Shown here: positions 33,724-45,793 of the stretch, piece by piece
How positions within the stretch are numbered: position 1 is the first letter of the stretch
Layout of the letters: every line of letters begins with the position of its first letter
Origin: Zopfochytrium polystomum
Lineage: Eukaryota > Chytridiomycota > Chytridiomycetes > Chytridiales > Chytridiaceae
Reading direction: 5' to 3'
Length of the DNA: 64,000 nt
Assembly (NCBI GenBank): GCA_025765615.1
Contig: JAIVFJ010000114.1
Location: 1 to 64,000, forward strand
The notes under the pieces: generated by a model
The model's database searches: none
Told to the model about the DNA's origin: nothing
The model's input: the letters and a program-made list of their open reading frames with translations, nothing else
Made by a program: the position numbers and the translations under genes

Positions 33724-33761
33724 CGCTCTCTCTCTCTCCCTCTCTCTCTCTCTCCTCTCTC

Positions 33762-33818
<57 letters not shown>

Positions 33819-33823
33819 ACTCT
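33724..33823 (+). repeat. (CT)n tract
   Basis: About 100 bp of nearly pure CT dinucleotides just after the muniscin gene. Confidence 0.9.
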
Positions 33824-34246
33824 CTTCTTTTTTGTGAGTTGGGAGCTTGCTTGGTTTGTTGCTCTCTCGCTCTGTGTCTCTGTCCACCTCTCTCTTTTTG
33901 TTCTGCCGACACACTCTTCGCTCCTTCCCACTCTGTCATTCTCTCACGTCCCTCGTACATTTTCTTTACAGTGTGTGTCTGTGTGTGTGTTGTGTGTGTG
34001 TGTGTGTGTTTGTCCTTTTTCTGCTTGTTCATTTCCTTTGTTTCTAAATCAGGTGGGAGTGGGGGGAGAGGGCCGGGTGTTGAAGAGTACTCGTTGTGTT
34101 TTTGGCTTGGGAAGGGATTCAGAGAGTGCAGAGGGGGGGAGAGGGAAGTGAAATAGAGACGCGTCTTTCTCTCGTTCTCTCTCGCGCTTTCTCTCTTTCA
34201 CACACCGTCTCCCTCCCCTTCTCTTTTTCACTCACTGTCTCTCTCT

Positions 34247-34293
<47 letters not shown>

Positions 34294-34560
34294 CTGTCAC
34301 ACACACTCCGTCGCACCCACCAGCTCTCTCTCTCTCTCTCCCTTTTTTTCAGGTGGCCCTGCGATTCCCGTGGTCGTAAAAAAAGAAAAATGAAGAAGGA
34401 AGATTATATTGCAACTGCATCTACATCTGTATAATAAATTTCACTCGTTTTCCTTGGGGTGTGTGTGACGTGCGTTTCTCCGTATTTGTGTTGTTTTCAC
34501 CCGCACGCACGTCCTGTTCCAGAGCGGAGGTGAGAGGGAGTGAGGGTGAGAGAGGGAGAG

Positions 34561-34663
<103 letters not shown>

Positions 34664-34932
34664 TGAGAGTGAGAGACCATCGGAGATTATCGAGATAACA
34701 CATGGAACAAACGAAAAACGTGAAAAAAAAAAAAGGAGAAGAGATCTTATCTCGTTTGTCCCTCATCAATCAATCAATTAGTATGGTGGCAATCATCCTC
34801 CAATTGGTCAATTGGGGGATCTTCCCCAATGATTTCTTGCCTGTTGGTCCTTTTTTTTTTGCATCAAATCTGTTTGTGGATGAATGGACTGAGCGAATGA
34901 ATGAATGGGAAGAAAAAGAAAAAAACCCCTTT

Positions 34933-34977
<45 letters not shown>

Positions 34978-35080
34978 GACTTTCTCTCTCTCTCTGTCTC
35001 TGTCTCTGTCTCTCTCCCTCTCTCAAAGAAAAAGAAAGAAAAAAAAAATAAGGAAAAACCAAATAAAGACAAGGCCAATC

Positions 35081-35088
35081 TATAAAAG
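35081..35088 (+). promoter_or_regulatory. Probable TATA box of the ketol-acid reductoisomerase gene
   Basis: TATAAAAG, 126 bp before the ATG at 35214, preceded by CT- and A-rich sequence. Confidence 0.6.
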
Positions 35089-35213
35089 GCCATTTTTTCG
35101 AGGAAGGAAAACAAGATCATCTCGACCAACCAACCAACCCACCCCACAAACAAAAGCCCCCAACCCAGCTCCTCGTTCACCGCTCCACACACACACACCC
35201 AACACATAACACC

Positions 35214-35376
35214 ATGCACGCCGTCTCCGCCGCCGCTCGCGCCGCCTCAAGGAGGGCTGTCTCCGCCGTCGCAACCTCGTCGCCCGCCCGCGCTTTCTCG
35301 GCGGTCGCTGCCGCCGCCCCAAGATGCCCGAGGTTTGCTGCTCAGCACGTTGCCCCCCTCGCTCGGGCCGCTGTGA

Positions 35377-35411
<35 letters not shown>

Positions 35412-36618
35412 TGTTTGTTTTCTATTCTTTTCTTTTCGAAAGAGAGAAGGGAGGAGAGGAAACTGTTTTGTGCAGAGGAGCGTCCGTCACCCATCAACCG
35501 TAACTAAGACGATACGCAATACTTTTCAACCCACCCTCCCCCATTTGCAGACACGGCCGCAATCGCGCGGCGTCAAGACGCTGGACTTTGCCGGCACCAA
35601 GGAGACGGTGTGGGAGCGCAGCGACTTCCCTCGCGAAAAGCTTGCCGAGATTTTCAAGAACGACACGATGGCCGTGATCGGGTACGGCACGCAGGGCATG
35701 GCGCAGTCGCTCAACATGCGCGACAACGGCCTGAACGTGATTGTCGGCCTGCGCAAGGGCGGCGCGTCGTGGAAGCAGGCCGAGGCCGACGGCTGGGTCG
35801 CCGGCACGACGCTCTTTTCGATCGAGGAGGCGGCGCAGCGCGGCACGGTCATCATGAACCTGCTGTCGGACGCCGGCCAGAAGGAGGCCTGGCCCGCGCT
35901 CAAGCCGTTCGTCACCAAGGGCAAGACGCTGTACTTTTCGCACGGCTTTGGCGTCGTGTTCCACAAGCAGACGGGCATCGTGCCGCCCGCCGACGTGGAC
36001 GTGATCCTCGCGGCCCCCAAAGGCTCGGGCGCCACCGTGCGCTCGCTGTTCCTCGAGGGCCGCGGCATCAACTCGTCGGTGGCCATCTGGCAGGACGTGT
36101 CGGGCCAGGCGCGCGAGCGCGCGTTTGCGCTGGGCGTCGCGATCGGCTCGGGATACCTGTACGAGACGACGTTTGAGCGCGAGGTGCACTCTGACCTGAC
36201 GGGCGAGCGCGGCGTGCTGATGGGCGCGATCCAGGGCATGTTCCAGGCCCAGTACGAGGTGCTGCGCAAGAACGGGCACTCGCCGTCCGAGGCGTTCAAC
36301 GAGACGGTCGAGGAGGCCACGCAGAGCCTGTACCCGCTGATTGGCGCCAAGGGCATGGACTGGATGTACGACAACTGCTCGACCACGGCGCGGCGCGGCG
36401 CGCTCGACTGGGCGCCCGAGTTTTACTCGGCCACCAAGCCCGTGTTTGAGCGCCTGTACGAGGCCGTCGCCAACGGCTCCGAGTCGCAGCGCTCGATCGA
36501 CGAAAACTCGAAGCCGGACTACCGCGAGCGCCTCGAGAAGGAGCTGAAGGAGATTCGCGAGAGCGAAATGTGGCGCGCGGGCGTCACGGTGCGGTCGCTG
36601 CGCCCGGAGAACCAGTAG
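35214..36618 (+). CDS. ILV5: Ketol-acid reductoisomerase, mitochondrial
   Basis: Catalyses the NADPH-dependent alkyl migration and reduction of 2-acetolactate and 2-aceto-2-hydroxybutyrate, the second common step of valine and isoleucine synthesis, in mitochondria. Two exons, 35214-35378 and 35551-36618, join in frame (410 residues; yeast Ilv5 is about 395). The N-terminus is rich in Ala, Arg and Ser without acids (MHAVSAAARAASRRAVSAVA), a typical mitochondrial presequence. The Rossmann motif is MAVIGYGTQGMAQSLNMRD, followed by LRKGGASWKQAE. Later landmarks are YFSHGFGVVFHKQTG, VILAAPKGSGATVRSLFLEG and the knotted C-terminal domain with DLTGERGVLMGAIQGMFQAQ. The intron starts with a (GT)n run. 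The gene ends ENQ-TAG, as in other family members, so TAG is a normal stop here. Confidence 0.97.
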
Positions 36619-37721
36619 TTTAGACGCGTGCCGCGCGATGTTTTGTTTTCTTTTTTTTTTTTTCTTTTTTTTTTTTCTGACTTTTGTGTGAGTGTGCTGC
36701 GAGTATTTTACTCTGAGCAACAGGTTCTCCCCGTCTCTTTACACTACTGTGATGAAAAATGGCGGCTCGCGCCCTCCTTGTCAATTATCCGCCCTTGTTT
36801 TTTCTCTTTCTCTCGTTCTCTCGCTCTTTTTCTTTTTCCCACATTTTCTCCTTCTCTTTCCTTTGGGGTGTCTTGTTGTCTTTCTCTGAACCATCACCCC
36901 AAACCACACTTTCACACCAACACACACTCTCTCCCGCGATCTGGAGAACCGACCTTCCGAAAAATACAGTAAAATGCAAAAAAAAAAAAAAAAAAAACAA
37001 AACAAAAAAACGGTTTGCTCGCAGTTGTGCACCTGCAAGTAAGAGAGTGCCACCCACTTCCACCAGGAGTGTCTGGGTTGGAAAGGAAAGCAAATAGCGT
37101 CTTTGCAGCAAGGAGGGGGGAACTGCTGTTGTTATTTCGATTTGGAGCAATGTCCGACCGAAGACCCACTGAAAATGAGAGTTGCAATCATCCCCAAGAC
37201 GCCCACTTCACTTGCACTTGCACAAACTCTGCCATTTATCCTTACATTCTCGTCACAAGAAAACCAGGCGCGCATTTCTCCACATAAATAGCTGCCCTTG
37301 CAGAAGCAGCCTCATTAATCCCAATTATACAACCCAACCCAACCAATAATGCCATCTCTAAAGAATGAGATTTGTACTGCTTCTGTTAGCACCCCTCCAT
37401 ACACTGCAGCTCCACCTCCCGCTGGACGTTATAGCTAGATTCGATTGAAGATGTCATACAAGTTTTTGATACTTACAGTAGTATACTGTTGAAGAAGTGT
37501 TGCGCCATGTATTTAGGGCAAGGGGCGCTGCCGCTTGATTCGCTTTGCAACAACAGCAGTGAAAGTAGGCGAAGTACATGTTTACAAATCAAAAAAAAAA
37601 AAAAAACGTTTGCGCAGTGGAACTACCAGTAAAATGAACATCAAGCTAAACTTTATTAATCCGCCAGGGTAAAAATCAAAAAAAAAAGAAAGAAAAGGAC
37701 AAAAGACAAACTCATTAAATA

Positions 37722-37775
<54 letters not shown>

Positions 37776-38587
37776 ATCCACCAAGTGTATGGGGTTTTTG
37801 GGGGTTCGCCCACTGCCCGAATTACTATATGGATTTTATTTTATTTTATTTTTTTTTTTTTACGTATATTCACTTCACCTCTTCCAATGGAACAACCTCA
37901 ATCCAGCTACTGCTGCTCTTGCCATTCGCCGTGCCAATGATGAGCAGTGTCTTCCAGTGTCTGGATCAGTGGGGCCTCTAGACACTTCTAAAGGTTTCTT
38001 ATGTACCAAGATAAAAAAGGGAAGAGTAATCAGACCATTAATGAGTTCCACTTTTTTTGTTGCTCACTTAGGCGGATGGCGCTGAGGTGCTTGCGGCTTG
38101 TTTATTTGCTTTGCCCTGTTTCATCAAGCTAATCAACGAAACATGACTTGGTCGGTTGACTTACCAATCATTTTTTCGCAGCTCTGAAGGCCAGGTTTTG
38201 GTCTCGTTGAGTCCGAGAGCCGATGCACACTGTCCGAAGATGTTGCTTTGAATTTTGTGTGAGGTGCCTTTGCCCACATTTGGTGCCGCAGGAAGAATAT
38301 TCTCCTAACTAGAAAATGTATGGTGAGCCAATGTATCAAGTACACATCTGCAACTTACCAAAACAAAGACCTACACTGCATGAAACATTCAAAATGGCCC
38401 TTCCTTATGTTGGAGGGGCACGCAATCACTTTGAGTCCTCGCTGTGTTTGCCTTTCTTTGTGCTCCCCCTTTGTTGATATGACATCTCTTAGTCCAAAAA
38501 CAGAAAGGAAAGAAAAATAACAACCAATCTATTCTTTTTTTTTATTTTTTATTTTTTATTTTTTTTTTACAGTGAATTTCATATTCC
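36619..38587. other. Gene-poor A+T-rich stretch
   Basis: T-rich 3' region of ILV5 (36650-36678), an A19 run near 36977, a (TA)n run at about 37720-37743 followed by T about 30 (37744-37774), and further T runs. No conserved protein or RNA gene was recognised. Confidence 0.6.
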
Positions 38588-38721
38588 TTGAGATTTTGGG
38601 GCCAAAAAAAAAAAGTTTTGGGGGGACCAAAAAAATGTTTTCGATTAGGAGGTCTCCAATGGTCGAAAGTTTTTTTTTGCCCTCCACCAAACTTTTTTTT
38701 TTTGCTGCCTCAAAATCTCAA
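38588..38721. mobile_element. Hairpin-type inverted-repeat element (MITE-like)
   Basis: Begins TTGAGATTTTGGGG and ends with the near-complement CCTCAAAATCTCAA. The arms (about 40 bp) share the order TTGAGATTTTG, A11, GTTTGG, leaving a loop of about 50 bp. No clear target-site duplication and no coding content. Confidence 0.5.
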
Positions 38722-38819
38722 TATATATAGAATTGACAGCGAACGCGAAACCCACCAACATCTGCAGCAAACTTTCAGCCCAGTCAGCTGACTTTTTTGA
38801 TCTCATTAAAATTTTTGCG

Positions 38820-38860
<41 letters not shown>

Positions 38861-40762
38861 GACTTCAGAAACCCTCTTAAAAGAAGGTTCAAACGCAATC
38901 GGCCTTCTGGGTGAAACGTATGGAAAAACGAAAAACTGGACTCTACCGCCGATTATTTTGCCTTTTCCTTTTCTCTTTGCTTATTCCTCTATTTTGTCTC
39001 CTTCGTTGTTTTTTTTTTTTTTTTTTTTTTGTTCTACATTATTTGTCATTTTGTACTTGGTTCTGTTATTATCCTTTTGGGGAAAAAAAACCTTCATCAG
39101 TTTAAAAAAAAAAAAATCTGCGTGGAGTAAACGAAAAAGAAAAAAGGCTGAGAAACAGTCTCTACAAATTTACTCCGACCCAGATTATAAATGTTTGCTC
39201 CACATCAAAGTTTGCTCCACATCAAAGACTCCAGTTTTGGCAATCACTCAATCAAATCAAAGAAAGCAAGAGATGCTTCTTGTTGGAGTTTGCACACATT
39301 ACGTACACCTTTTAAGATCCTCTGACCTGTCTTCAAGAGTAACGACAAGTTAAGATGGCATAAGGGCTGATCTCAGTGTTATCTACACTTTTCTCAATCT
39401 CTGACACTGTACGAGTGCTCAGAGGTGGTTTCAATCCCCAGTCTGGGTAGACCACATCAGTGTGCTTCACTCTTGCAATTTGATAGGAATGATTACAGGA
39501 GCTTGACAGGGAGCCTGACTTACTTCTTTGCACACATAACTCCATGGAAGTTCTGGCCAAATCAGCGTGATGCAACAATGATGTCATGCCTGCCTCCTGA
39601 CTCCTCAAAGTCTAAACTCTATCTCTCAGAGCTAAAAGGCTATCACCAAAGTCTGATTCCTGAGACCACCTGCAGTATAAAAGGGGGAGCTCCAGCAGCT
39701 CCAGAGAAGCATCATCCCAGATCCTGATCACATCTGCCTGCCCTCTCTCTACCCTCGAATACAACAAACAAAAACCATTATTCTTATCTGAGTCAACATA
39801 CCCTCTACCTTGACCTGCGAAGCTCTTCAAGTTCTACCTTGGGTCGATACCTCGTTCGTATAGGGCGCTTCGCTCTTACATGAAAAGGGTGTGCTCTGCA
39901 CTCTAAACAAGACCAATCTGTCTGAGAGCATCGGCTCTCCATCTACTTCGGCAACAAAGGGCGCTTCGCTCTTAACAAGAGAAGGGCTCACGTTCTAAAC
40001 AAGCTTTATCGCTCCACGCCGACTCAAGTCTGTTGGTGCCCTTCTGACACGCCAGGTGCAATCACCAACACTTCTCAGTGAGGGAATGAAAACCATTTCT
40101 TCTCAGGAAGAGTGGGGAGAGATGTTTTGATTAGCCGAAACTAACACTGAAGTTATGGTATCGCCCATCAGCAAATGGAAAAAAAGAAAGTAAAAAAAAG
40201 ACCAGCAGTTCAAATGCCAGAGCCTTTTCTACTCAAAAAATTTATCGGAGTTTTGAAAGAAAAATTGTGTGCAAAAAAAAAAAAAATCACTGAAAAGAAC
40301 AGGTCGCAAAGATTAGGACACCAAAGTAAAAATGTCCGCTCTATGAGCGCATTTAACTGAAATTGAAAGGAATAAAAAGGGAGAATAAACTTTGTTTTGC
40401 TTTCACTTTTTGTGAGTCTGGACTGTTGGTAGTCGCTGGTTTAGCAGGCACCAGCTGTTAGCAATTTGGTGTTGGGTTTTTGGTTTGGAGTGCCACAAGG
40501 GGCAGCAAGTAACTGAGTCTTACAGAGTGTATAGGGGTACGTAGCGGGTGAAATGTGGCAAAGCTATTAATTGACTCAAGCCAGGCCATTTATACATAGC
40601 AGATTTGACTTATGTGCTATGAGGGGCAACAATGGTGACTGTGAACAGAACTCTAACCAGGGTGATCCCATGAAGGGCCTTGGCAAAATGGAAGACAGGT
40701 GCAAGGAGCCTGTCTCCATTTGCTGGGCCGCTGGCCCCATGAAGGGATATCCTATGGGCTAC
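38722..40762. other. Gene-free, repeat-like stretch
   Basis: Contains a T39 run (about 38822-38860) and T23 (about 39009-39031), a TATA-like CAGTATAAAAGGGGG near 39673 that resembles LTR promoters, and the paired direct repeats at 39863-40003. No conserved protein was recognised; it may be old retrotransposon sequence. Confidence 0.45.
39863..40003 (+). repeat. Pair of imperfect direct repeats, about 96-bp spacing
   Basis: GGGCGCTTCGCTCTTA starts at 39863 and again at 39959. Each copy continues with an AAGGG-type segment and TCTAAACAAG, so roughly 45-50 bases are repeated twice. Function unknown. Confidence 0.6.
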
Positions 40763-41410
40763 TGTCATTAATCACCCTCTGGAAACTTCTGGGACCTTCT
40801 AGCTGGAACTTTGTGGAACCTTCTTTGCCTTTCTGACTTCTCTTGTTGTTGTCATTGGTATCGTTGTATTATGTCAACGTACCCTCCGCGATCTACTCAG
40901 CGTGTAACCTGGAGCCCCAGAACAAAAGGGTTTCTTTGATACGAGTCCGTGTCCAGCGCCATTGGGTCCTTTGAAGGATGGGCGCGGTAAAGGGGGAAAT
41001 CAACCACGCATAGTAATAATCGCGTAGAAAGAGCAATTAAAGCAATCACTAGCCTGGAAGAAGAGATACCCTCGGATTCTCGTTCTGGACTGAAAGGACA
41101 CGTCAGGCTAGAAATGTGATTTGAGAATAAAGAGAATAATAAGAAGAATTAAGTTCTAAATTAAGAAACTCGGTTGCCTCACTCCTACCTTGTCCTCACG
41201 CCTCGAAGCTACGATCGTCTACCCTCTCAGTCAACTTAAAAACCTAACCATATTATTAATAGTTCTTTCTGGAATTTTCTTTGAGTTTTGACAAGGATGA
41301 CTCTCAAAAGGTATAAAAGAGGGAATGGGGAACCTATCCTGTGAATTATTATTTACAATACAATTATCAGTTCCTTGTCTGCCTTGCCCTGTCCAGCCCT
41401 GTTCCTGACA
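40763..41410 (+). mobile_element. Solo LTR, second copy of the 15087-15439 family, split by another LTR
   Basis: Starts TGTCATTAATCACC and ends GTTCCTGACA, matching the reverse complement of 15087-15439 in both halves (40763-40871 and 41256-41410), including the GGTATAAAAG promoter-like box and the GGAACCTTCT units. The flanks GCTAC (40758-40762) and GCTGC (41411-41415) look like a slightly diverged 5-bp target duplication. The middle is occupied by the nested insertion 40872-41250. Confidence 0.85.
40872..41250. mobile_element. Nested solo LTR
   Basis: A 379-bp sequence from TGTCAACGTACC to AACCTAACCA, flanked by perfect 5-bp direct repeats TATTA (40867-40871 and 41251-41255), interrupting the outer LTR. 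It differs from the outer LTR family. No internal coding sequence is present. Confidence 0.82.
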
Positions 41411-42865
41411 GCTGCAGAGAAGTTTGTGACTGGGGACAGACAATGTATGTCTGTCTCGTCACCTATCGATGTTGAGTCAGTCTGTCTACAGAGGCCCATC
41501 TGGGACGACTGTGGCGGACAGGGTCAAAGACAGACAACAAAGGACAAAATCCAATCAAGTGGACACACTGCATGACTGTCAACTCAAAGTTATCAGTGTT
41601 CCATCTTCCACCATTGTCAATGACGATGGTGTTCTATCTACGTTTGTCATCGCAGGACAACGATGGCGTTCTCAGTGGACACGCATTGCATGGACAGTCA
41701 GAGGCTTTTCCCAAACCCTTCTCACAGTGGGGCTAACCGGTGTGAATTTGTATCTGTTGAGATTTGAGCCTAGGAAGCCAGCTTCCTAAGTCGATGGCAG
41801 CCTCGTCGCCACTGCTGATGTGACTCACACTAAGTAGGGTAAGCTGAAAGGCCTAATCTGAATCCAACGAAAAGAGTTAGGTGAAGACGGCGGTGATTAT
41901 AGCTTTGCTTTCCTAGCCTTCGCCGGCGAGGACAATGCGATTAGAATCACACTCAATGGGTTCAGAGAAATGTTGAACTGGGGCAGCTCACAGCAGCTCC
42001 AGGTCAGCTGACTGTTGTCTGTTGAACCAGGGACTGGTTGATTTGAAATGCCCCTGATGATTTCAAATCATCATTTCTCTGTGGGAAGACTGGTCACTGC
42101 ACACAGACCTCTGGACAGACCTTGGTTGATTTGAAATGTTCCTAGATAGAGACCGAAACAAACCCCTCCAGCTGTTGACCCGAGGCTGTGGGGCCACCCT
42201 ATGAGTTCTCAAGTATCTCACATAAGGCGTTGGTCATAGTTTGCCTTCAGCTCTTACTTTACTATGATTCGGTACAACACATTATAAATTTTCAGATAAA
42301 AAATATGACCCTAACAGAAAGAGGAACTGATTTCAGTCGTTTCTCTAATTTTTATTAATTTTTTCCACTATGTAGACTTTTTTTGTTATGGCTTCATCCG
42401 TCGCACAACGCGGCAGGCAGACGTCGTGCTGGGACAAATGCGCCTCAGGCTATGGGGAGTCCCGGCCCAACTTTGAAATAACTTTGAAAGTACTGAACCA
42501 ACTTGTTTCTTCCTTCAAAACTTCAAACAAACTTGTTTCCAAGTTGTTTCAAACTTGAGACGGCAAAGTTTTTGGGCTATTGCTGCAATTACAAACACAG
42601 CCGAGTGCTCCCAAAATACCTTCTGCAAAAAGCTGCAGCAAGTCCAATGTGAAACTTGAAGATGGTCAAAGATTCGATTGCTGATAGGAAATTAAAAACT
42701 AGTACTGACCCCACTAGGCTCATTATCAGATTTGTTTCGACAGCCATGCCAATTTGCCACTGCGGCGACAACAAAGTTTAAAACACAAATATTACATTGG
42801 ATGAAGAAATTATAGTTTGCAAAGGTATTAGCGAAACGATGAAGATCAGGGCTTCCAACAATCAA
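41411..42865. other. Gene-free stretch
   Basis: No protein or RNA gene recognised on either strand. A short palindrome-like segment with ATTTGAAATG and GATGATTTCAAATCATC lies near 42040-42075. Confidence 0.45.
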
Positions 42866-42920
42866 TATCAATCAATTTATTGAAGGATTGAGAGACACAA
42901 ATCAATTTACAATTCAATTG
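42866..42920 (+). repeat. Dispersed repeat, copy 1
   Basis: ATCAATTTATTGA...GAGAGACAC...CAATTGCCA; about 50 bases closely match 52185-52243. A similar GATTGAGAGACA block recurs near 43362, so these may be the edges of an element around the hAT relic. Confidence 0.6.
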
Positions 42921-43114
42921 CCAATTTTCATCAATTTTTTCCATCGCGTTGCATCAATGTTTGGCTTGTTTGGGTCATTTCGGCTGCTTGCTCTGGCTAC
43001 TAGAAGCTCCTATCATGCCAACAAAGAGCAGTTGGGAAAGTATTATGGAGGAGGATGCACTCAGGAAGAAGCAGTTGTGGTGCTTTCTACTACTCAGACC
43101 TGTTATGGATACCT

Positions 43115-43308
43115 CCAACATCAAACATTGTTGAGAGGCTCTTCAGCAAATGTTCTTTTGTTTGCACTGACGACTGGAAATCTATGCTGCCAGAGAATTT
43201 CGAATGTACACTGTTTTGAAAGAGAATCGATCTTTCTGGAGCGAAGAATTGATTGTGGAGCTTCTTGGGACAGTGGTGGAGGAGGTAGAAGTGGATGGAA
43301 ACAAATGA
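43115..43308 (+). pseudogene. hAT-family transposase C-terminal relic
   Basis: The frame reads PTSNIVERLFSKCSFVCTDD and MLPENFECTL, then after a one-base shift KENRSFWSEELIVELL before a stop at 43306-43308. The order T-S-N/x-V-E-R-x-F-S ... L-P-E-N-x-E ... L-F-L-K-E-N is the dimerisation region near the C-terminus of hAT transposases. The catalytic core is not recognisable upstream. Confidence 0.6.
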
Positions 43309-43399
43309 ACGTCTTCGTTGTCCTTTCCCCCGTTTCTTCAATGATTGCAATACTATTGAAAATTGATTGAGAGACAAACTTTGAATTGAAATTGAATTT

Positions 43400-44037
43400 T
43401 GCTAACCCCTGTTGAAGGTAGTACAGTAACTTCTTCACGGGTCCTTGAAAGGTTGTGCTGAGCAAGCTGGATTTGCAGAAGGGTTTGGAACCGGAAGACT
43501 CTCGCTTCTGGTGGAGTCGCATCGTGCGAAAACACGGGGGCACATCACGAACCCATCCACTCCAAGATAATCTGCAACGAACCGATACGACTGGAAGGAG
43601 CGCACGGGCCGCCGCGCCCCCGGGGAACCGGCCTCCGATCCGCACCACGACTATGATCACGAGCACTGCGACGACAAGCGAAGGTACGACAGAGGTTGCG
43701 AGGCCGACGGACAATGGACGACCGACGGGTGAAGCATCCTCTTTTGGTATCTAGCGTCTCGCCGGCGTCCGTGAGGTCGATTGTAAGCAGGTCGTCGCCG
43801 AGGCACGGGAACTATGTGCGTTGGCGGAAACGAATTCCGCAAAACTGGCCGTCAGTCGAGTCAGAGCCCCACCCGAGCCTCCGCTGGGGAGTTTATCAAC
43901 ACCTCGGCTACTTATAGTTGCGCTACGGGAGGGTTGGACGATGCGAGTTGCCGTTCCTCTTTCTTGATAGAATTGGCGGACACTAGAGGAGTGTTGAACA
44001 TCGGGTGAACATCGGTGAAACGCAAGGCGGGTTGGTT

Positions 44038-44073
<36 letters not shown>

Positions 44074-45793
44074 TGCGCACTTGCTCGCATACGCGGGATC
44101 TTCAACCGCGGAGGAGATAACACGAATCCCGATACCGCGAAACCTCTCACGGCGTTTTTCGTAAACGCGATCAGCGGGGTAAGACGGCGGGAGGTGGTGG
44201 AGTCGAGTTGAAAGTGAGAACGATTCCCAAAAGCCCCCCGCCCGAGACAAACAGAGCCACAGAAAGGGGTCGGCTTGCTGGAGGTAAAAACGTGAGGGAG
44301 AGCCCCTTTTCATCGCGGAAGGGAACAAAGCATGCCTTCCCGAGAAAGATATTTCGCGACGAGCTTACCAGCCAGTGGATCAAGTCCCACAAACGTATTT
44401 CCAAAAGAAAGGAGGAAAAAAAAGAAAGAAAAAAAAGACGAGGAAGAAAAGTGGCATTGTTTTTGTGTTTTTATATTACTTTTTTTTCGTGTTGGAGGGG
44501 TGGGGAAAGAATATTAGGAGAGGCGGGGGGAGTGGGGAAGGGGGGGGCGAGGGCAGCGTCGCGGACGGCGCCTCCGGCTTTTACAGATTAAGGGGGAGAG
44601 GAAGGAGGCAAAAAAAGAGTAAGGTAAGGGGGGCGAGGGGGTTCGTTTATCCGCAGAAACGAAAACGAAACAGAAAAAAGGAACCAAAAAAGAAAACAAA
44701 AAGAACGTCGGGAGAGGTTTTAGGGGAGAGCGGGGGGGGGAAGGGGATGGGTGAGGTCGCGGGAGGGGGGGAGAAGGGGATATACAGGGAAAGGAGGGAA
44801 AAGGGAGAGCTCGAAGGAGAGCGATTACCGGAGAGTGGGGATAAGGGAAAAGGGGGCGCCAGCCGAAAGCTTCGGGGGCCCAGATACAGCGAGGGAAGTG
44901 AGGGAGCGAGAGAAGGAAAACCCAGAAAAATAGAGGGAGAGGGAGAGTTAAGTGAGGGACGTGTGGAGAACAAAGAGGAAAGGGAAGGGATGCGACCAGC
45001 ACACACACACACACACACAAGCACACACACGCACACTGGTAGAAGAAACACAGACTACAGAACGATTTCGCGGGGAAGTGCAGAAGAAAGAAAACAAAGG
45101 ATATCGCGATCAATTCGCGCGGAGGGGAGGGATGGGTGCCGAAGTGGGAAGGGACATCGGGGCAAGGCCAAAGTGCGCCCTTGATCGACAGGAGGGAACG
45201 AACAGCCGCAGAAGATTTCGCGCTGACGAAGGGAAAAGGGGAACTCGGCACCCCCACCCCCCCCGTTCAAGATAAAGAGAAAAGGATATGAGGAAGGTTA
45301 GGGAGCAGAAAGGGATAAGAGGGTCGGAAGTGCCCAAAGAAGAGAAACAAGTAGGTTCAAGAACATGTGGGACAGTGAGAGTTTGTAAGCGACTTTGAGG
45401 GAAGAGGAGAGAACATCTGACCCCGGTCGACGGGGATCGAAATGCGTGAGGAGAAAACAGGGAGAGAAAATGCGATATGCATAGTCGAGGCAGGCGTTAT
45501 CCGATCAAGGGAACATTGAGGGAAGAAGTAGCTGGGGGAGGGGGGGGATGCCATGCCGAAGAAAAGGAAGTGGGCCGCGAGGTGCGTATGGTGTGTAGGG
45601 AGTTTTGTAACCCGGGAAAAGAAAGAGAACGGTAACGGTTGCGGTTTGTTGTAAACGAGCGAAACGAGCGAAGCCGGCAGAATATTTGAAAAGGCGACAA
45701 AGGATAAGGGCGTTCGGGAGGGCGGACAAAGGACTGAAGAAGAGGCGTTTGTTCTATATACTTCTTGTACAGACCGACGTGCGGGTAGGACTT
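43400..45793. other. Gene-free stretch, partly purine-rich
   Basis: An A31 run lies at 44041-44071. From about 44400 to 45300 the plus strand is strongly G/A-rich with GGGGG runs, and a CA run lies at about 45000-45020. Long frames here reflect the composition bias. Nothing conserved was recognised. Confidence 0.5.

Noticed and set aside
35494..36720. 408-residue minus-strand frame across ILV5
   Set aside because: Antisense shadow of a highly conserved enzyme with G/C-ending codons; Arg/Ala/Leu-rich and without domains.
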